This document shows, one piece after another, positions 43,748-53,040 of a DNA stretch of 64,000 nt (positions are counted from its first letter, which is position 1; each line of letters starts with the position of its first letter). The notes under the pieces were generated by a model, which did no database searches, was not told where the DNA came from, and saw only the letters and a list, made by a program, of their open reading frames with translations. The position numbers and the translations under genes were made by a program. The stretch is from an uncultured Saprospiraceae bacterium (GTDB lineage Bacteria; Bacteroidota; Bacteroidia; Chitinophagales; Saprospiraceae), in the NCBI GenBank assembly GCA_937928405.1, contig CALFWZ010000114.1:1-64000 (forward strand), given 5' to 3'.

Positions 43748-45193
43748 ATGAAAGAAAATACCATTCAAGAAAAAATAAAATCCCTCTATGAATCTTGGGC
43801 AGGCGAAATGGTTACAAGTATTCTACCCCTTACTCGAACTGCGTCTAATCGTAGTTATTTTCGAATTACTAGCGCCCATAAAAAAGCCATTGGGGCCTAT
43901 GGTCCCGATCCTAAAGAGAATGCGGCTTTTGTTGCTTTTACCAAAGATTTTCATCAAAAAGGATTGTCCGTACCGGAATTGTATGCGGAGGATTTATCGC
44001 AACAAATTTATATTCAGGAAGATTTAGGAGCGACCACTTTATATAGTTTTTTATTACAAAACAAAGAAGGTTTTTCGGAAGCTTTAATGGGAATGTATAA
44101 AAAAGTATTGGCTGGACTTGCGCGTATACAGGTGGAAGGAACCAAAGATTTGGACTATTCGGTAGCTTATCCTCGATCTGATTTTGATCGGCAATCCATG
44201 CAATGGGATTTAAATGGATTCAAATATTTTTTTCTGAAATTAGCCGGAATTACTTTTGACGAGCAGGCACTAGAAAATGATTTTAATACCTTAATGGATT
44301 TTCTACTTTCGGCCGATCGGAATTATTTTATGTACCGTGATTTTCAAGCGCGGAATATCATGTTGAAAAAAGGAGAACCTTATTTTATCGATTATCAAGG
44401 TGGAAGAAGAGGTGCTTTACATTATGATCCGGCATCTTTGTTGTTTCAGCCGAAAGCAGGAATTCCTTTTGCTATTCGAGAAGAACTCGTCGCCTATTAT
44501 TTAGACGTGATTGCTGCCATGATTCCTGTTGATCGAAAAAAATTTATGGATCATTTTTATGGGTACGTATTGATTCGACGGATACAAGCTTTTGGTACTT
44601 ATGGACAACGAGGACTACACGAACGTCGAGCCTATTTTATGAATGGTTTGCCGATTGCCTTACAAGATATAAAATGGGTATTGGATCATAAAGAACTTCC
44701 CATTGAGTTACCAGAATTATTGCGGGTGCTTCGATTGGCGATCGCAGATCCCCGTTTTCAGCCTGCTGGCGCCCAACCCAATAACGAATTTTTAACCGTT
44801 CGGGTCAATAGCTTTTCTTATAAATTTAACCATCCAGAAGATCCTTCCGGTAATGGTGGTGGTTTTGTTTTTGACTGCCGTTTTGTTCATAATCCTGGTC
44901 GGTATGAGCCATATAAAAAATTAACGGGTCGCGACGAACCTGTCATCACTTTTCTAAAAGAGAATAGTAACATGGCAGATTACCTCAATAATATTTATCA
45001 GATTGTAGACGAGGCCGTAGAAAATTATATCGAAAGAAGTTTTACAAACCTCATGGTCAGTTTTGGTTGCACTGGAGGACAACATCGTTCGGTATACGCA
45101 GCCGATATGCTCGCCGCTCACCTACGAAAAAAGTATGGCGTAAAAGTGATATTAAACCACATTAGGCAAGAAGCGAAAGGCTGGAAGAATTGA
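43748..45193 (+). CDS. Aminoglycoside-phosphotransferase-fold kinase fused to RapZ C-terminal domain
   Basis: 481 residues. An APH-fold kinase covers ~1-320; its catalytic loop reads YRDFQARNIM (196-205), with Asp198, Asn203 and Asp215 (FIDYQGG) kept but the usual His replaced by Tyr196. The loop resembles AmgK-type sugar kinases. A RapZ C-terminal domain covers ~346-481: FVFDCRF, NPGRYEPYKKLTGRDEPV and GCTGGQHRSV (440-449). In E. coli that domain senses glucosamine-6-phosphate and binds small RNAs; here the P-loop RapZ N-domain is replaced by a kinase. A link to amino-sugar or cell-wall metabolism is inferred. Confidence 0.88.
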   Translation: MKENTIQEKIKSLYESWAGEMVTSILPLTRTASNRSYFRITSAHKKAIGAYGPDPKENAAFVAFTKDFHQKGLSVPELYAEDLSQQIYIQEDLGATTLYSFLLQNKEGFSEALMGMYKKVLAGLARIQVEGTKDLDYSVAYPRSDFDRQSMQWDLNGFKYFFLKLAGITFDEQALENDFNTLMDFLLSADRNYFMYRDFQARNIMLKKGEPYFIDYQGGRRGALHYDPASLLFQPKAGIPFAIREELVAYYLDVIAAMIPVDRKKFMDHFYGYVLIRRIQAFGTYGQRGLHERRAYFMNGLPIALQDIKWVLDHKELPIELPELLRVLRLAIADPRFQPAGAQPNNEFLTVRVNSFSYKFNHPEDPSGNGGGFVFDCRFVHNPGRYEPYKKLTGRDEPVITFLKENSNMADYLNNIYQIVDEAVENYIERSFTNLMVSFGCTGGQHRSVYAADMLAAHLRKKYGVKVILNHIRQEAKGWKN

Positions 45194-45228
45194 GAATCAA
45201 TATCCAATTTCAAATATTCAATTTCGAA

Positions 45229-45261
45229 TATTCAATATTGATTTATTGGATATTCAACATT
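45229..45261 (-). repeat. 33-bp inverted repeat, right arm
   Basis: Exact complement of 43523-43555, located ~35 bp after the fusion gene's stop and surrounded by similar ATTCAATATTG words. Confidence 0.8.
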
Positions 45262-45327
45262 GGATATTTTAACAAAATAGCGTTTATCTCAACTCCTGAT
45301 TGACATTATTAATTCTTCATTAAAAAG

Positions 45328-47634
45328 CTAAGCCTGCGTGCGAGCAATTTTAATGATAACCGATTTATAAGCCGGCGTATAACTGCGTTTTGCAAAACTA
45401 TTAATAGGAACCAAGACATTTGCTTCTGGAAAATAAGTAGCGACGGTATTCACGGGAATATCATATTGGACCACTTGAAAATCTCTGGCCACTCTTTCTT
45501 TATTTTCAAAATAACTAAACAAGTCTACTTTATCTCCTGCTGTTAATCCTACTTTTTTGATATCGGAGGCATTCATAAAAACAACTCGACGACCATTTTC
45601 GATTCCCCGGTAGCGATCATCATTTCCATAGATGGTGGTATTAAACTGATCATGACTACGGATCGTCATCATAATAAATTCATCTTCCTTAATGGTTATA
45701 TTTTCAACTGGATTAATTGAAAATAAAGCCTTGCCAGTCTCGGTTTTAAAATTACCTTCACGTGCTCCGTTGGGTAGATAAAAACCACCGTGGTTTCGTA
45801 CGCGTTCGTTATAATTATCAAAACCCGGAATCGTCGCTTCGATCAAATCACGGATAAGGTCATAATCTTTTGCTACTGCGTCCCAATTAGGTTTGGCATA
45901 TTTATCACCGACTACTTTTTTTGCTAATTCTGCAATGATGGTTGGTTCGGCTCGCAAATGTTCAGAAATAGGATCGACCTTGCCTCTCGATGCCTGAACG
46001 ACGCCCGTAGAATTTTCGCAACTGATAATTTGATCTCCAGCGCTGGTAGGAATAATTTCAGTACGACCAATACACGGCAGAATAATAGAGGTAGCTCCTG
46101 CAATTAAATGATTGCGATTTAGCTTGGTAGAAATCTGTACGGTGAGTTCACATTTTTGAAAAGCCGCAGCGGTAAATTCTGTGTCTGGTCCAGCAGAAAG
46201 AAGATTGCCCCCCAGACCTAGATAGAATTTTACTTTTCCTTCTGCCATCGCACGAATAGCATCCACGACATGAAATCCATTTTTTTCCGGAGGGTCAAAA
46301 TCGAAGTTTTTCTGTAAAGCTTCGCGGAGTGCTGGCTTAAGTTTTTCCCAAACACCGACGGTACGGTCGCCTTGCACGTTGCTGTGCCCACGGACGGGAC
46401 AGGCACCCGCCCCAGGCTTGCCGATACTACCTTTCAGCAATAGTAAATTGACAATTTCTCGGATGGTATTGACACTATTTTCGTGCTGCGTGACGCCCAT
46501 TGCCCAGCAGATGATGATCTTTTTATTATCTCGGATCATCTGCGTGGCTGCTTTAATTTTTTCTTCGCTGACGCCCGAAGATTTTACTAGGAAATCAAAA
46601 TCGCTGGCTCTAAGATCGTTGATAAATGCTTCGTAATAGCTGGTATTATTTTTAATGAATTCTTGGTCGAAAATAGTACCCGGCGCTTTATCTTCTGCTT
46701 GTAAAAGCAAAAACATTATCGCTTTTATTAAGGCAAGATCTCCGTTGATTGCGACGGGAAGATGTAAGTCCATCAAGCTGGTACCTCGTAGAAAACCCTT
46801 TAGTTTTTGTGGATTTTTAAAACGTTGCAATCCCGCTTCTTTCAATGGATTGACGCCGATGATTTTTCCACCACGTTTTTTTGTAATCTCCAAAGCAGAC
46901 AACATACGAGGATGGTTGGTGCCGGGATTTTGTCCGATGACCATCACAAGATCCGCAACATAAAAATCTTCTAATTTAACCGATCCTTTTCCGATTCCGA
47001 TCGTTTCGGACAAAGCGACACCCGTTGATTCGTGACACATATTAGAACAGTCCGGTAGATTATTGGTGCCGTATTGTCGGACAAATAACTGGTATAAAAA
47101 AGCGGCTTCGTTGCTGGCTTTTCCAGAAGTATAGAATACCGCCTGATCTGGATGATCCAACCCATGTAAGTGATCCGCAATTAATTGGTAAGCATCGTCC
47201 CAAGTGATGGGTTCGTAATAATTGCTTCCAGAGCGACGAATCATGGGTTCGGTAATACGACCACTTTTTCCAATTTTATAATCCGTCCAAGTGGTCATTT
47301 CTTGGATAGCATATTTTTTAAAAAAGTCTGGAGTTACTCTTTTTTCAGTGGCTTCTTCTACGATCGCCTTGACGCCATTTTCGCAGTATTCTCCGAGGGG
47401 AGAACGATGGTCGTCCGGATCGGGCCAGGCACAACCTGGACAGTCGTACCCTTCCATTTGGTTGACGGCAAATAACGTAGTCCCACATTTTTTAGCGGTC
47501 ATTTCCCCTTTAAGTTGTACCGCTACGGCGCTAATGGCAGGCAATCCCGCCGCGTAATTTTTAGGTTTAGAAATTTTGATTGCTTCCGTTGCTGGTGGTG
47601 GAACCGCGTGTAATTTATCTTTAGAGTCGGACAT
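45328..47634 (-). CDS. FdhF/YdeP family molybdopterin oxidoreductase
   Basis: About 768 residues from the ATG at 47634; a longer frame to 47679 adds a Lys-rich head. It has the YdeP-type N-terminus with GYDCPGCAWPDP (Cys65, Cys68), a molybdopterin-binding body (VFYTSGKASNEAAF, SNMCHESTGVAL, VMVIGQNPGTNHPR, GAGACPVRGHSNVQGDRTVG) and a C-terminal MopB domain (MMTIRSHDQFNTTIYGNDDRYRG). These enzymes are annotated as formate dehydrogenase-like, but substrates are mostly unproven; E. coli YdeP is linked to acid resistance. fdhD nearby supports a sulfurated bis-MGD cofactor. No quinone- or cytochrome-type partner is adjacent. Confidence 0.9.
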   Translation of the reverse strand: MSDSKDKLHAVPPPATEAIKISKPKNYAAGLPAISAVAVQLKGEMTAKKCGTTLFAVNQMEGYDCPGCAWPDPDDHRSPLGEYCENGVKAIVEEATEKRVTPDFFKKYAIQEMTTWTDYKIGKSGRITEPMIRRSGSNYYEPITWDDAYQLIADHLHGLDHPDQAVFYTSGKASNEAAFLYQLFVRQYGTNNLPDCSNMCHESTGVALSETIGIGKGSVKLEDFYVADLVMVIGQNPGTNHPRMLSALEITKKRGGKIIGVNPLKEAGLQRFKNPQKLKGFLRGTSLMDLHLPVAINGDLALIKAIMFLLLQAEDKAPGTIFDQEFIKNNTSYYEAFINDLRASDFDFLVKSSGVSEEKIKAATQMIRDNKKIIICWAMGVTQHENSVNTIREIVNLLLLKGSIGKPGAGACPVRGHSNVQGDRTVGVWEKLKPALREALQKNFDFDPPEKNGFHVVDAIRAMAEGKVKFYLGLGGNLLSAGPDTEFTAAAFQKCELTVQISTKLNRNHLIAGATSIILPCIGRTEIIPTSAGDQIISCENSTGVVQASRGKVDPISEHLRAEPTIIAELAKKVVGDKYAKPNWDAVAKDYDLIRDLIEATIPGFDNYNERVRNHGGFYLPNGAREGNFKTETGKALFSINPVENITIKEDEFIMMTIRSHDQFNTTIYGNDDRYRGIENGRRVVFMNASDIKKVGLTAGDKVDLFSYFENKERVARDFQVVQYDIPVNTVATYFPEANVLVPINSFAKRSYTPAYKSVIIKIARTQA

Positions 47635-47749
47635 TTTTTTGCTTTTATTTTTTAGATAGGTAGTACGTTTTTTGAGCAAACATGTTCAAGGTAAGAAATT
47701 TTAAATTGGATTTGTTTAAACAACTTCTTATTTTTAGCTTTAGCAAAGA

Positions 47750-47757
47750 TATTTTTG
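47750..47757 (+). promoter_or_regulatory. -7 box TATTTTTG before the 47775 gene
   Basis: It lies 17 bp before the ATG at 47775, which supports that start over an in-frame upstream codon at 47682. Confidence 0.4.
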
Positions 47758-47774
47758 GGATAAAATCAAATACT

Positions 47775-48197
47775 ATGAGTAAGCGTCCAGCAGATTATAT
47801 GCTTCCTGTTTTACACGACATAGAGACAACAATACTAGAACTTTACGATGAATTTCCTCGTATGGTCGATGCAGATGTTTTATGGTGTTGTGAAAAACTG
47901 CAAGATTATTATAAAAAAATAGCTCAAGGTAAAGAGATGGAAGATCCAGAATCTCCTATCCAGAGAAAGCAAGACTTGATGGATGAACTTTTAAATACCT
48001 TAGAAGACCGTGAAAACGATGAATTAGATAAAGATATTATCAACAATCCAGCTTGTCGACAAGGAGAAGCCATGTACAGTTCTTATGCGATGCTTTATAC
48101 TGCCGCCCTAAAAAAGATTAGAGACTCTGTTCGGTTTTGGAAAAAAGAAGGTGGAAAAACCGGGTATTTGAGGTTTATAAAAGGAAGTGTTATATAA
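47775..48197 (+). CDS. Hypothetical protein between the molybdoenzyme and fdhD
   Basis: 140 residues (MSKRPADYMLPVLHDIETT...), acidic and helical, with VLWCCEKLQDYYKKIAQGKE and a Cys at NNPACRQGEA. It has no signal peptide and no family that I recognise. The start follows a promoter-like box. It is convergent with fdhD (19 bp between stops) and divergent from the molybdoenzyme. Position alone hints at a formate/Mo-enzyme role; this is weak. Confidence 0.65.
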   Translation: MSKRPADYMLPVLHDIETTILELYDEFPRMVDADVLWCCEKLQDYYKKIAQGKEMEDPESPIQRKQDLMDELLNTLEDRENDELDKDIINNPACRQGEAMYSSYAMLYTAALKKIRDSVRFWKKEGGKTGYLRFIKGSVI

Positions 48198-48216
48198 AAA
48201 ATCTGGTGATGAGTTT

Positions 48217-49068
48217 CTACCTGTCTCTATCCAACCGTTCCGCTCCCGTATAAACATTATATTGTTCATTTCTTAAAAATCCAATCAAGGTCATTCCATG
48301 TTGTTCTGCTAGTTGCACGGCGAGACTAGATGGCGCACCGACTGCGACCAGCATGGGAATGCCCGCAGTCAATGATTTTTGAATCAATTCAAAACTGGCA
48401 CGACCACTTACCAAGATGAGCGCATCAGATAAGGGTAAATTATTTTCTAAAATTTGTTGACCAAGCAATTTATCTACTGCGTTGTGTCGTCCCACATCTT
48501 CTCGCCAGCTGAGTAATTTACCGTTCCAGTCGAAGAGTGCCGCTGCATGTAATCCACCCGTTTTATCAAAAACAGCTTGCACCGCTCTGAGCTGGTTGGG
48601 GAGTTTGTGGAGTAGTTTCGCCGCAATTTTGGGTGTGGCTGGAGGTAATTGGGGAAGCGACTTTACAGTAATTGCTGCAATAGAAGCTTTACCACAAACA
48701 CCACAGCTGGAAGAAGTGTAAAAATGTCTTTCGAGCTGGTTGAGATCTACCGCTACCGTGTTGTGTAACACTACGACGACTGTATTTTCAACCCAATCTG
48801 GATCTGGAGAATGAGCGTAAGCAATTTTTTGAATGTCTTGACTGGATTGAATAATTCCTTCGGTGAGTAAAAACCCAGCCGCTAGATTAAAGTCATAGCC
48901 GGGCGTACGCATGGTCACTGCAATACTTTTTCGTTGTCGTTGATCTGCCGGACCAAATAGCAATTGAATTTCTAATGGTTCTTCGATCGCGAGCTGATCG
49001 ATTAACGGTGCGAATGCTCCATTTTTATTTTTTAGGATTTTATGGTGATAAGTGGCAGGGCTTTTCAT
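48217..49068 (-). CDS. fdhD: Formate dehydrogenase accessory sulfurtransferase
   Basis: About 283 residues from the ATG at 49068. A -7 box (minus strand, 49095-49088) lies so close to the alternative ATG at 49086 that transcription should start inside it. Key motifs are SSCGVCGK (Cys122, Cys125), WREDVGRHNAVDKLLG and GRASFELIQKSLTAGIPML. FdhD passes sulfur from IscS-type desulfurase to the bis-MGD cofactor. Its client is probably the FdhF/YdeP enzyme at 45328. Confidence 0.94.
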   Translation of the reverse strand: MKSPATYHHKILKNKNGAFAPLIDQLAIEEPLEIQLLFGPADQRQRKSIAVTMRTPGYDFNLAAGFLLTEGIIQSSQDIQKIAYAHSPDPDWVENTVVVVLHNTVAVDLNQLERHFYTSSSCGVCGKASIAAITVKSLPQLPPATPKIAAKLLHKLPNQLRAVQAVFDKTGGLHAAALFDWNGKLLSWREDVGRHNAVDKLLGQQILENNLPLSDALILVSGRASFELIQKSLTAGIPMLVAVGAPSSLAVQLAEQHGMTLIGFLRNEQYNVYTGAERLDRDR

Positions 49069-49087
49069 ACGTTTGATTTTATCCATT

Positions 49088-49095
49088 CAAAGATA
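49088..49095 (-). promoter_or_regulatory. -7 box TATCTTTG for fdhD
   Basis: Minus-strand TAnnTTTG, ~20 bp before the ATG at 49068. A -33 box is not clear. Confidence 0.4.
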
Positions 49096-49472
49096 AGAAG
49101 ATAGCATGAAGTGGTACCTTCTATTTGAGCAGTCTTTACTTTCTATTTTTTGCTTAAAAACCGCCTTTTTTAACTAACTATTCACCCTAAAACGGGCTTG
49201 GAAGACAGCTTAGATGAAATATTAAATTCTATCTACGATGATTTACGCCTATTATTTCAATTAATAAATATTAAAAAAATAAAATTTGTGTTTACCGCTA
49301 TAAGAATTTAGGGGTATTTTTTTCTTTTAAACCATAAATAAAACCTACTTTTACGGGTCGAATAAACCAGATTTAGGAATATTATTCTTTTTTAGTGTGA
49401 AAAACACAATTAGTCTATTATTTTCTGACTTAATTTTTTAATTAATTTCAATTAAAACCAAACTTTTAACTT
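49096..49472. other. Divergent intergenic region
   Basis: AT-rich DNA between fdhD and the pyrophosphatase gene. No gene or strong structure is recognised. Confidence 0.5.
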
Positions 49473-51701
49473 ATGGGAAGTAGTACAATTACTATCACAA
49501 CCTTTGCGCTCGGGATTGTTGCCTTGGCATACACTTTTTGGAAGTCCGCTTGGGTTTCTAGACAAGAAGTGGGAACGGAGCGAATGGGCCGAATCGCAGA
49601 AGATATTGCGGATGGAGCCATGGCTTTTTTGAAAGCAGAATATAAAGTATTAAGCATTTTTGTGGTAATCGTGGCGATCTTATTAGGGATTACCAATAAC
49701 ACCCCACAGTCTTCTCCAATCATTGCCTTTTCTTTTGTATTAGGTGCGATCTGTTCCGCATTGGCTGGATTTATCGGAATGAAAGTGGCCACCAAAGCCA
49801 ACGTAAGAACCACCAACGCAGCCCGAACTAGTCTAGGTGCCGCTTTGGAAGTGGCCTTTGCCGGTGGTGCGGTCATGGGAATGGGCGTAGTTGGACTCGG
49901 TGTTTTGGGTCTTAGTTTATTATTTATTGTCTATAGCAATATGTTCGGCGTGCAAGATGCCGACCACGTGGTTCGAGTGATTACCATTATAACTGGTTTT
50001 TCATTTGGTGCCTCTTCGATTGCCCTTTTTGCGAGAGTAGGAGGTGGTATCTATACAAAGGCGGCCGATGTAGGAGCCGATTTAGTAGGTAAGGTAGAAG
50101 CAGGTATTCCAGAAGATCATCCTTTGAATCCAGCAACGATTGCGGATAACGTAGGTGATAATGTAGGTGATGTAGCAGGAATGGGAGCCGATTTATTTGA
50201 ATCTTACGTAGGATCAATTATCGGTACGATGGTATTAGGTGCCGTCTTTATGGGCTCCGCTGGATTTGAATTGACGAACGATTTTGGTGGATTAAACGCT
50301 GTATTATTACCATTGGTATTGGCTGCAACTGGTATCATCACGTCGATCATCGGTACTTTCTTTGTGAAAGTAGGTGAGGGCGGTGATCCACAAAAAGCCT
50401 TAAATCGAGGTGAATTTATCGCAGCAGGATTAGTATTGGCCGCTACTTATGGAATCATTCAATGGATGTTGCCTGGTAGTTGGGTAGGCGCTGATGGTTT
50501 CGAATATACTTCTAATGGTGTATTCTTTGCCGTAATCTTCGGTCTAGTCGGTGGATTATTAATCGGAATCGTAACCGAATTCTATACCGGAACTGGAACA
50601 AAGCCAGTAATGAGTATAGTAGAACAATCAGTAACTGGAGCAGCCACCAATATTATCGCAGGCTTAGGAGTAGGGATGCAATCTACCGCTATTCCAATTT
50701 TGATTTTAGCAGTTGCTATCGTTGGAGCATATAGTTTTGCAGGTCTCTACGGAATTGCGATTGCCGCAGTAGGGATGCTTTCTAATACAGGAATTCAATT
50801 AGCAGTTGATGCCTATGGGCCGGTTTCGGATAACGCAGGTGGTATCGCCGAGATGGCAGATTTACCAAAAGAAGTACGTCAGCGTACCGATAAATTAGAT
50901 GCGGTAGGAAATACGACCGCAGCCATCGGAAAAGGATTTGCGATTGGTTCTGCAGCCTTGACGGCATTGGCATTATTCGCTGCCTTTATCACGGCTTATA
51001 ACGTAACACACCCAGACGCACAGGTCGTTGGAATCGATTTAACGAATCCATATGTAATGGCTGCCATGTTTATCGGTGGAATGTTGCCTTTCTTATTCTC
51101 TGCACTTTCTATGAATGCAGTAGGACGAGCCGCGATGGATATGATCACGGAAGTACGACGTCAGTTTAAGGATATTCCTGAACTAAAAGCAGCACTAGCA
51201 GTGATGCGTAAAAACGACGGAAAAGATTACAAAGAATGGAATGCCGCAGATCAAAAAACTTTTGATGCCGCAGACGGAAAAGCAGAATACGGTAAGTGTG
51301 TAGAAATTTCTACCATCGCTTCGATTCGAGAAATGCGATTACCAGGTTTACTAGCGGTAATTGTTCCAATCATCGTCGGATTTACACCGGGCCTTTTAGG
51401 ACTAGGAAGTAAGATGGGCGCAGAAATGTTGGGTGGACTATTAGCGGGTGTAACCGTTTGTGGAGTACTCATGGCGATCTTCCAATCTAACGCCGGTGGT
51501 GCGTGGGATAACGCGAAGAAGATGTTTGAAGAAGGTGTTGAAATCAAAGGCAAGATGTACTACAAAGGTTCTGAGCCACACAAGGCAACCGTCGTAGGTG
51601 ACACGGTAGGTGATCCATTTAAGGATACTTCTGGTCCTTCTCTAAACATTTTATTGAAGCTGATGTCTGTGGTGGCATTGGTGATTGCACCGTTACTCTA
51701 A
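49473..51701 (+). CDS. hppA: Membrane ion-translocating pyrophosphatase
   Basis: 742 residues, ~16 TM helices. The PPi-binding signature [20 protein letters not shown] is at 199-218, with [17 protein letters not shown] following. [10 protein letters not shown] at 479-488 has Ala where potassium-independent enzymes carry Lys, indicating the K+-dependent class; in Bacteroidota these often pump Na+, or Na+ and H+. It couples PPi hydrolysis to ion export across the inner membrane. It has its own terminator. Confidence 0.96.
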   Translation: MGSSTITITTFALGIVALAYTFWKSAWVSRQEVGTERMGRIAEDIADGAMAFLKAEYKVLSIFVVIVAILLGITNNTPQSSPIIAFSFVLGAICSALAGFIGMKVATKANVRTTNAARTSLGAALEVAFAGGAVMGMGVVGLGVLGLSLLFIVYSNMFGVQDADHVVRVITIITGFSFGASSIALFARVGGGIYTKAADVGADLVGKVEAGIPEDHPLNPATIADNVGDNVGDVAGMGADLFESYVGSIIGTMVLGAVFMGSAGFELTNDFGGLNAVLLPLVLAATGIITSIIGTFFVKVGEGGDPQKALNRGEFIAAGLVLAATYGIIQWMLPGSWVGADGFEYTSNGVFFAVIFGLVGGLLIGIVTEFYTGTGTKPVMSIVEQSVTGAATNIIAGLGVGMQSTAIPILILAVAIVGAYSFAGLYGIAIAAVGMLSNTGIQLAVDAYGPVSDNAGGIAEMADLPKEVRQRTDKLDAVGNTTAAIGKGFAIGSAALTALALFAAFITAYNVTHPDAQVVGIDLTNPYVMAAMFIGGMLPFLFSALSMNAVGRAAMDMITEVRRQFKDIPELKAALAVMRKNDGKDYKEWNAADQKTFDAADGKAEYGKCVEISTIASIREMRLPGLLAVIVPIIVGFTPGLLGLGSKMGAEMLGGLLAGVTVCGVLMAIFQSNAGGAWDNAKKMFEEGVEIKGKMYYKGSEPHKATVVGDTVGDPFKDTSGPSLNILLKLMSVVALVIAPLL

Positions 51702-51734
51702 GCGCGTGTAAGAAAATATTTTTAAGATATTGAG

Positions 51735-51768
51735 AAAGCTGCTTCCGGAGGGGAGCGGCTTTTTTTTG
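51735..51768 (+). terminator. Terminator after hppA
   Basis: AAAGCTGCTTCC pairs with GGGAGCGGCTTT (G-U pairs included) around a short loop, then T7. Confidence 0.85.
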
Positions 51769-51860
51769 GGGTAGCGGTTATTGTCTAATCAAGATATTTG
51801 CTAAGTTCTTTTAAATTTCATTAACAAATAAATAGCAGTTTTTATCTCATTTAAAAAGTA

Positions 51861-51868
51861 TTTTTGGA
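51861..51868 (+). promoter_or_regulatory. -7 box TATTTTTG for the hydrolase gene
   Basis: It lies 37 bp before the ATG at 51906. The -33 region is T-rich without a clear TTG. Confidence 0.35.
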
Positions 51869-51905
51869 ATAGAAACTTTCTTTAAGAAATAGAAAGCTGT
51901 AGCAA

Positions 51906-52877
51906 ATGAAACTAATATCAATACTTCTCACATTTCTAATCATACTCATTGCTGATCTCTCTGCTCAAACAGCCGGATTTCTAAAAGTCCCTGACGGGAT
52001 TATTCATTATAAAGTCTTCGGAGAAGGGCCTCCGCTATTATTCCTAAATGGAGGTCCAGGCTTTTCTAGCGATAGTTATGAAGAAATGGCAGATCACTTA
52101 AAATCTAAAAGGCAAGTAATTTTATTTGATCAAAGAGGAACGGGCAAATCCGAAATGAAAGAAGTCAGTGCTAAAACTATTACCAGTGCTAAAATGGTCG
52201 AAGACATAGAAGCACTAAAAAATCATTTGGAGATTAAAGCTTGGGATATCATCGGACAATCCTTCGGTGGAGTATATGCTATGTATTATGCGGATAGGTA
52301 TCCTAAAAGTATTAACAAATTAATCCTTACGTCTACGCTCGCACCTAGAAAAGATAAATTCCAAGATTTCGAATATGTTAATTTCTATAAAGGTAAATCC
52401 TTTAAAGCGGAGCGAGTAATAGATAGTGTATATACCGAGGCAATAGAAACGGCCCAACAAAAAATTAGGACTTTAGAACAAAGTGATTCTCTTGAAAGAA
52501 AAAGAAATGAACGGATTATTAGTGAATGCAAATCACTACGAAGACGAGGTCTTTCGGCAAGATATTTTGTTTATCAACGAAAAAATATCCCGATAGCCAT
52601 CGATTGGTTTATTAATAAAGCCAAACAGAATAATCTGGTATTTAAATTAGCCAACCGTTCTTTTAATCTATATGAGATCAAAGATTCTCTGAAAAAATAC
52701 GACAAAGAGGTGTTGATTTTACATGGGCAATATGATTTTATAAGACTTAAGGCACCGCGTATCTTACATAAGATTTTCTCTAACGCTCGGTTAGAAATAA
52801 TAAAAAATAGCGGCCATTTAATTTGGATGGATCAACCCAAAATTACCAAAAAATTAATCCTCGATTTTTTAGAATGA
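51906..52877 (+). CDS. Secreted alpha/beta hydrolase (proline-iminopeptidase-like)
   Basis: 323 residues with a signal peptide (1-20, ADLSAQ). The fold has LNGGPGFSSD (oxyanion region; HGGPG in S33 peptidases), FDQRGTGKS, the nucleophile Ser119 in GQSFGG, Asp277 in HGQYD and His304 in NSGHL. GGPG plus DQRG point to the S33 aminopeptidase branch, but the substrate is unknown. It is periplasmic. A terminator shared with serA follows. Confidence 0.88.
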   Translation: MKLISILLTFLIILIADLSAQTAGFLKVPDGIIHYKVFGEGPPLLFLNGGPGFSSDSYEEMADHLKSKRQVILFDQRGTGKSEMKEVSAKTITSAKMVEDIEALKNHLEIKAWDIIGQSFGGVYAMYYADRYPKSINKLILTSTLAPRKDKFQDFEYVNFYKGKSFKAERVIDSVYTEAIETAQQKIRTLEQSDSLERKRNERIISECKSLRRRGLSARYFVYQRKNIPIAIDWFINKAKQNNLVFKLANRSFNLYEIKDSLKKYDKEVLILHGQYDFIRLKAPRILHKIFSNARLEIIKNSGHLIWMDQPKITKKLILDFLE

Positions 52878-52920
52878 CGAAATTAAATGATCGAAAATTT
52901 CACGCCCTCCACCCACAAAT

Positions 52921-52953
52921 AAAAGCCCCTAACATTCCGTCAGGAGCTTTTTT
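52921..52953. terminator. Bidirectional terminator between the hydrolase gene and serA
   Basis: AAAAGCCCCT pairs with AGGAGCTTTT (one mismatch), with T6 on the plus strand and a T-run on the minus strand. Confidence 0.7.
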
Positions 52954-53040
52954 ATGCTAAAACTTCGCTTGCGAAGCACATTGTCAAATTCTACTAAAAA
53001 AGAAAAACGATAGCGGACATTATTAATTATAATCCACCAA

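Noticed and set aside
43748-45193. Antibiotic resistance (aminoglycoside phosphotransferase)
   Set aside because: The kinase fold is shared with sugar kinases, the catalytic His is replaced, and it is fused to a RapZ domain.
43523-45261. Insertion sequence or composite transposon around the kinase-RapZ gene
   Set aside because: There is an inverted repeat but no transposase and no target duplication that I can see; left as a repeat.
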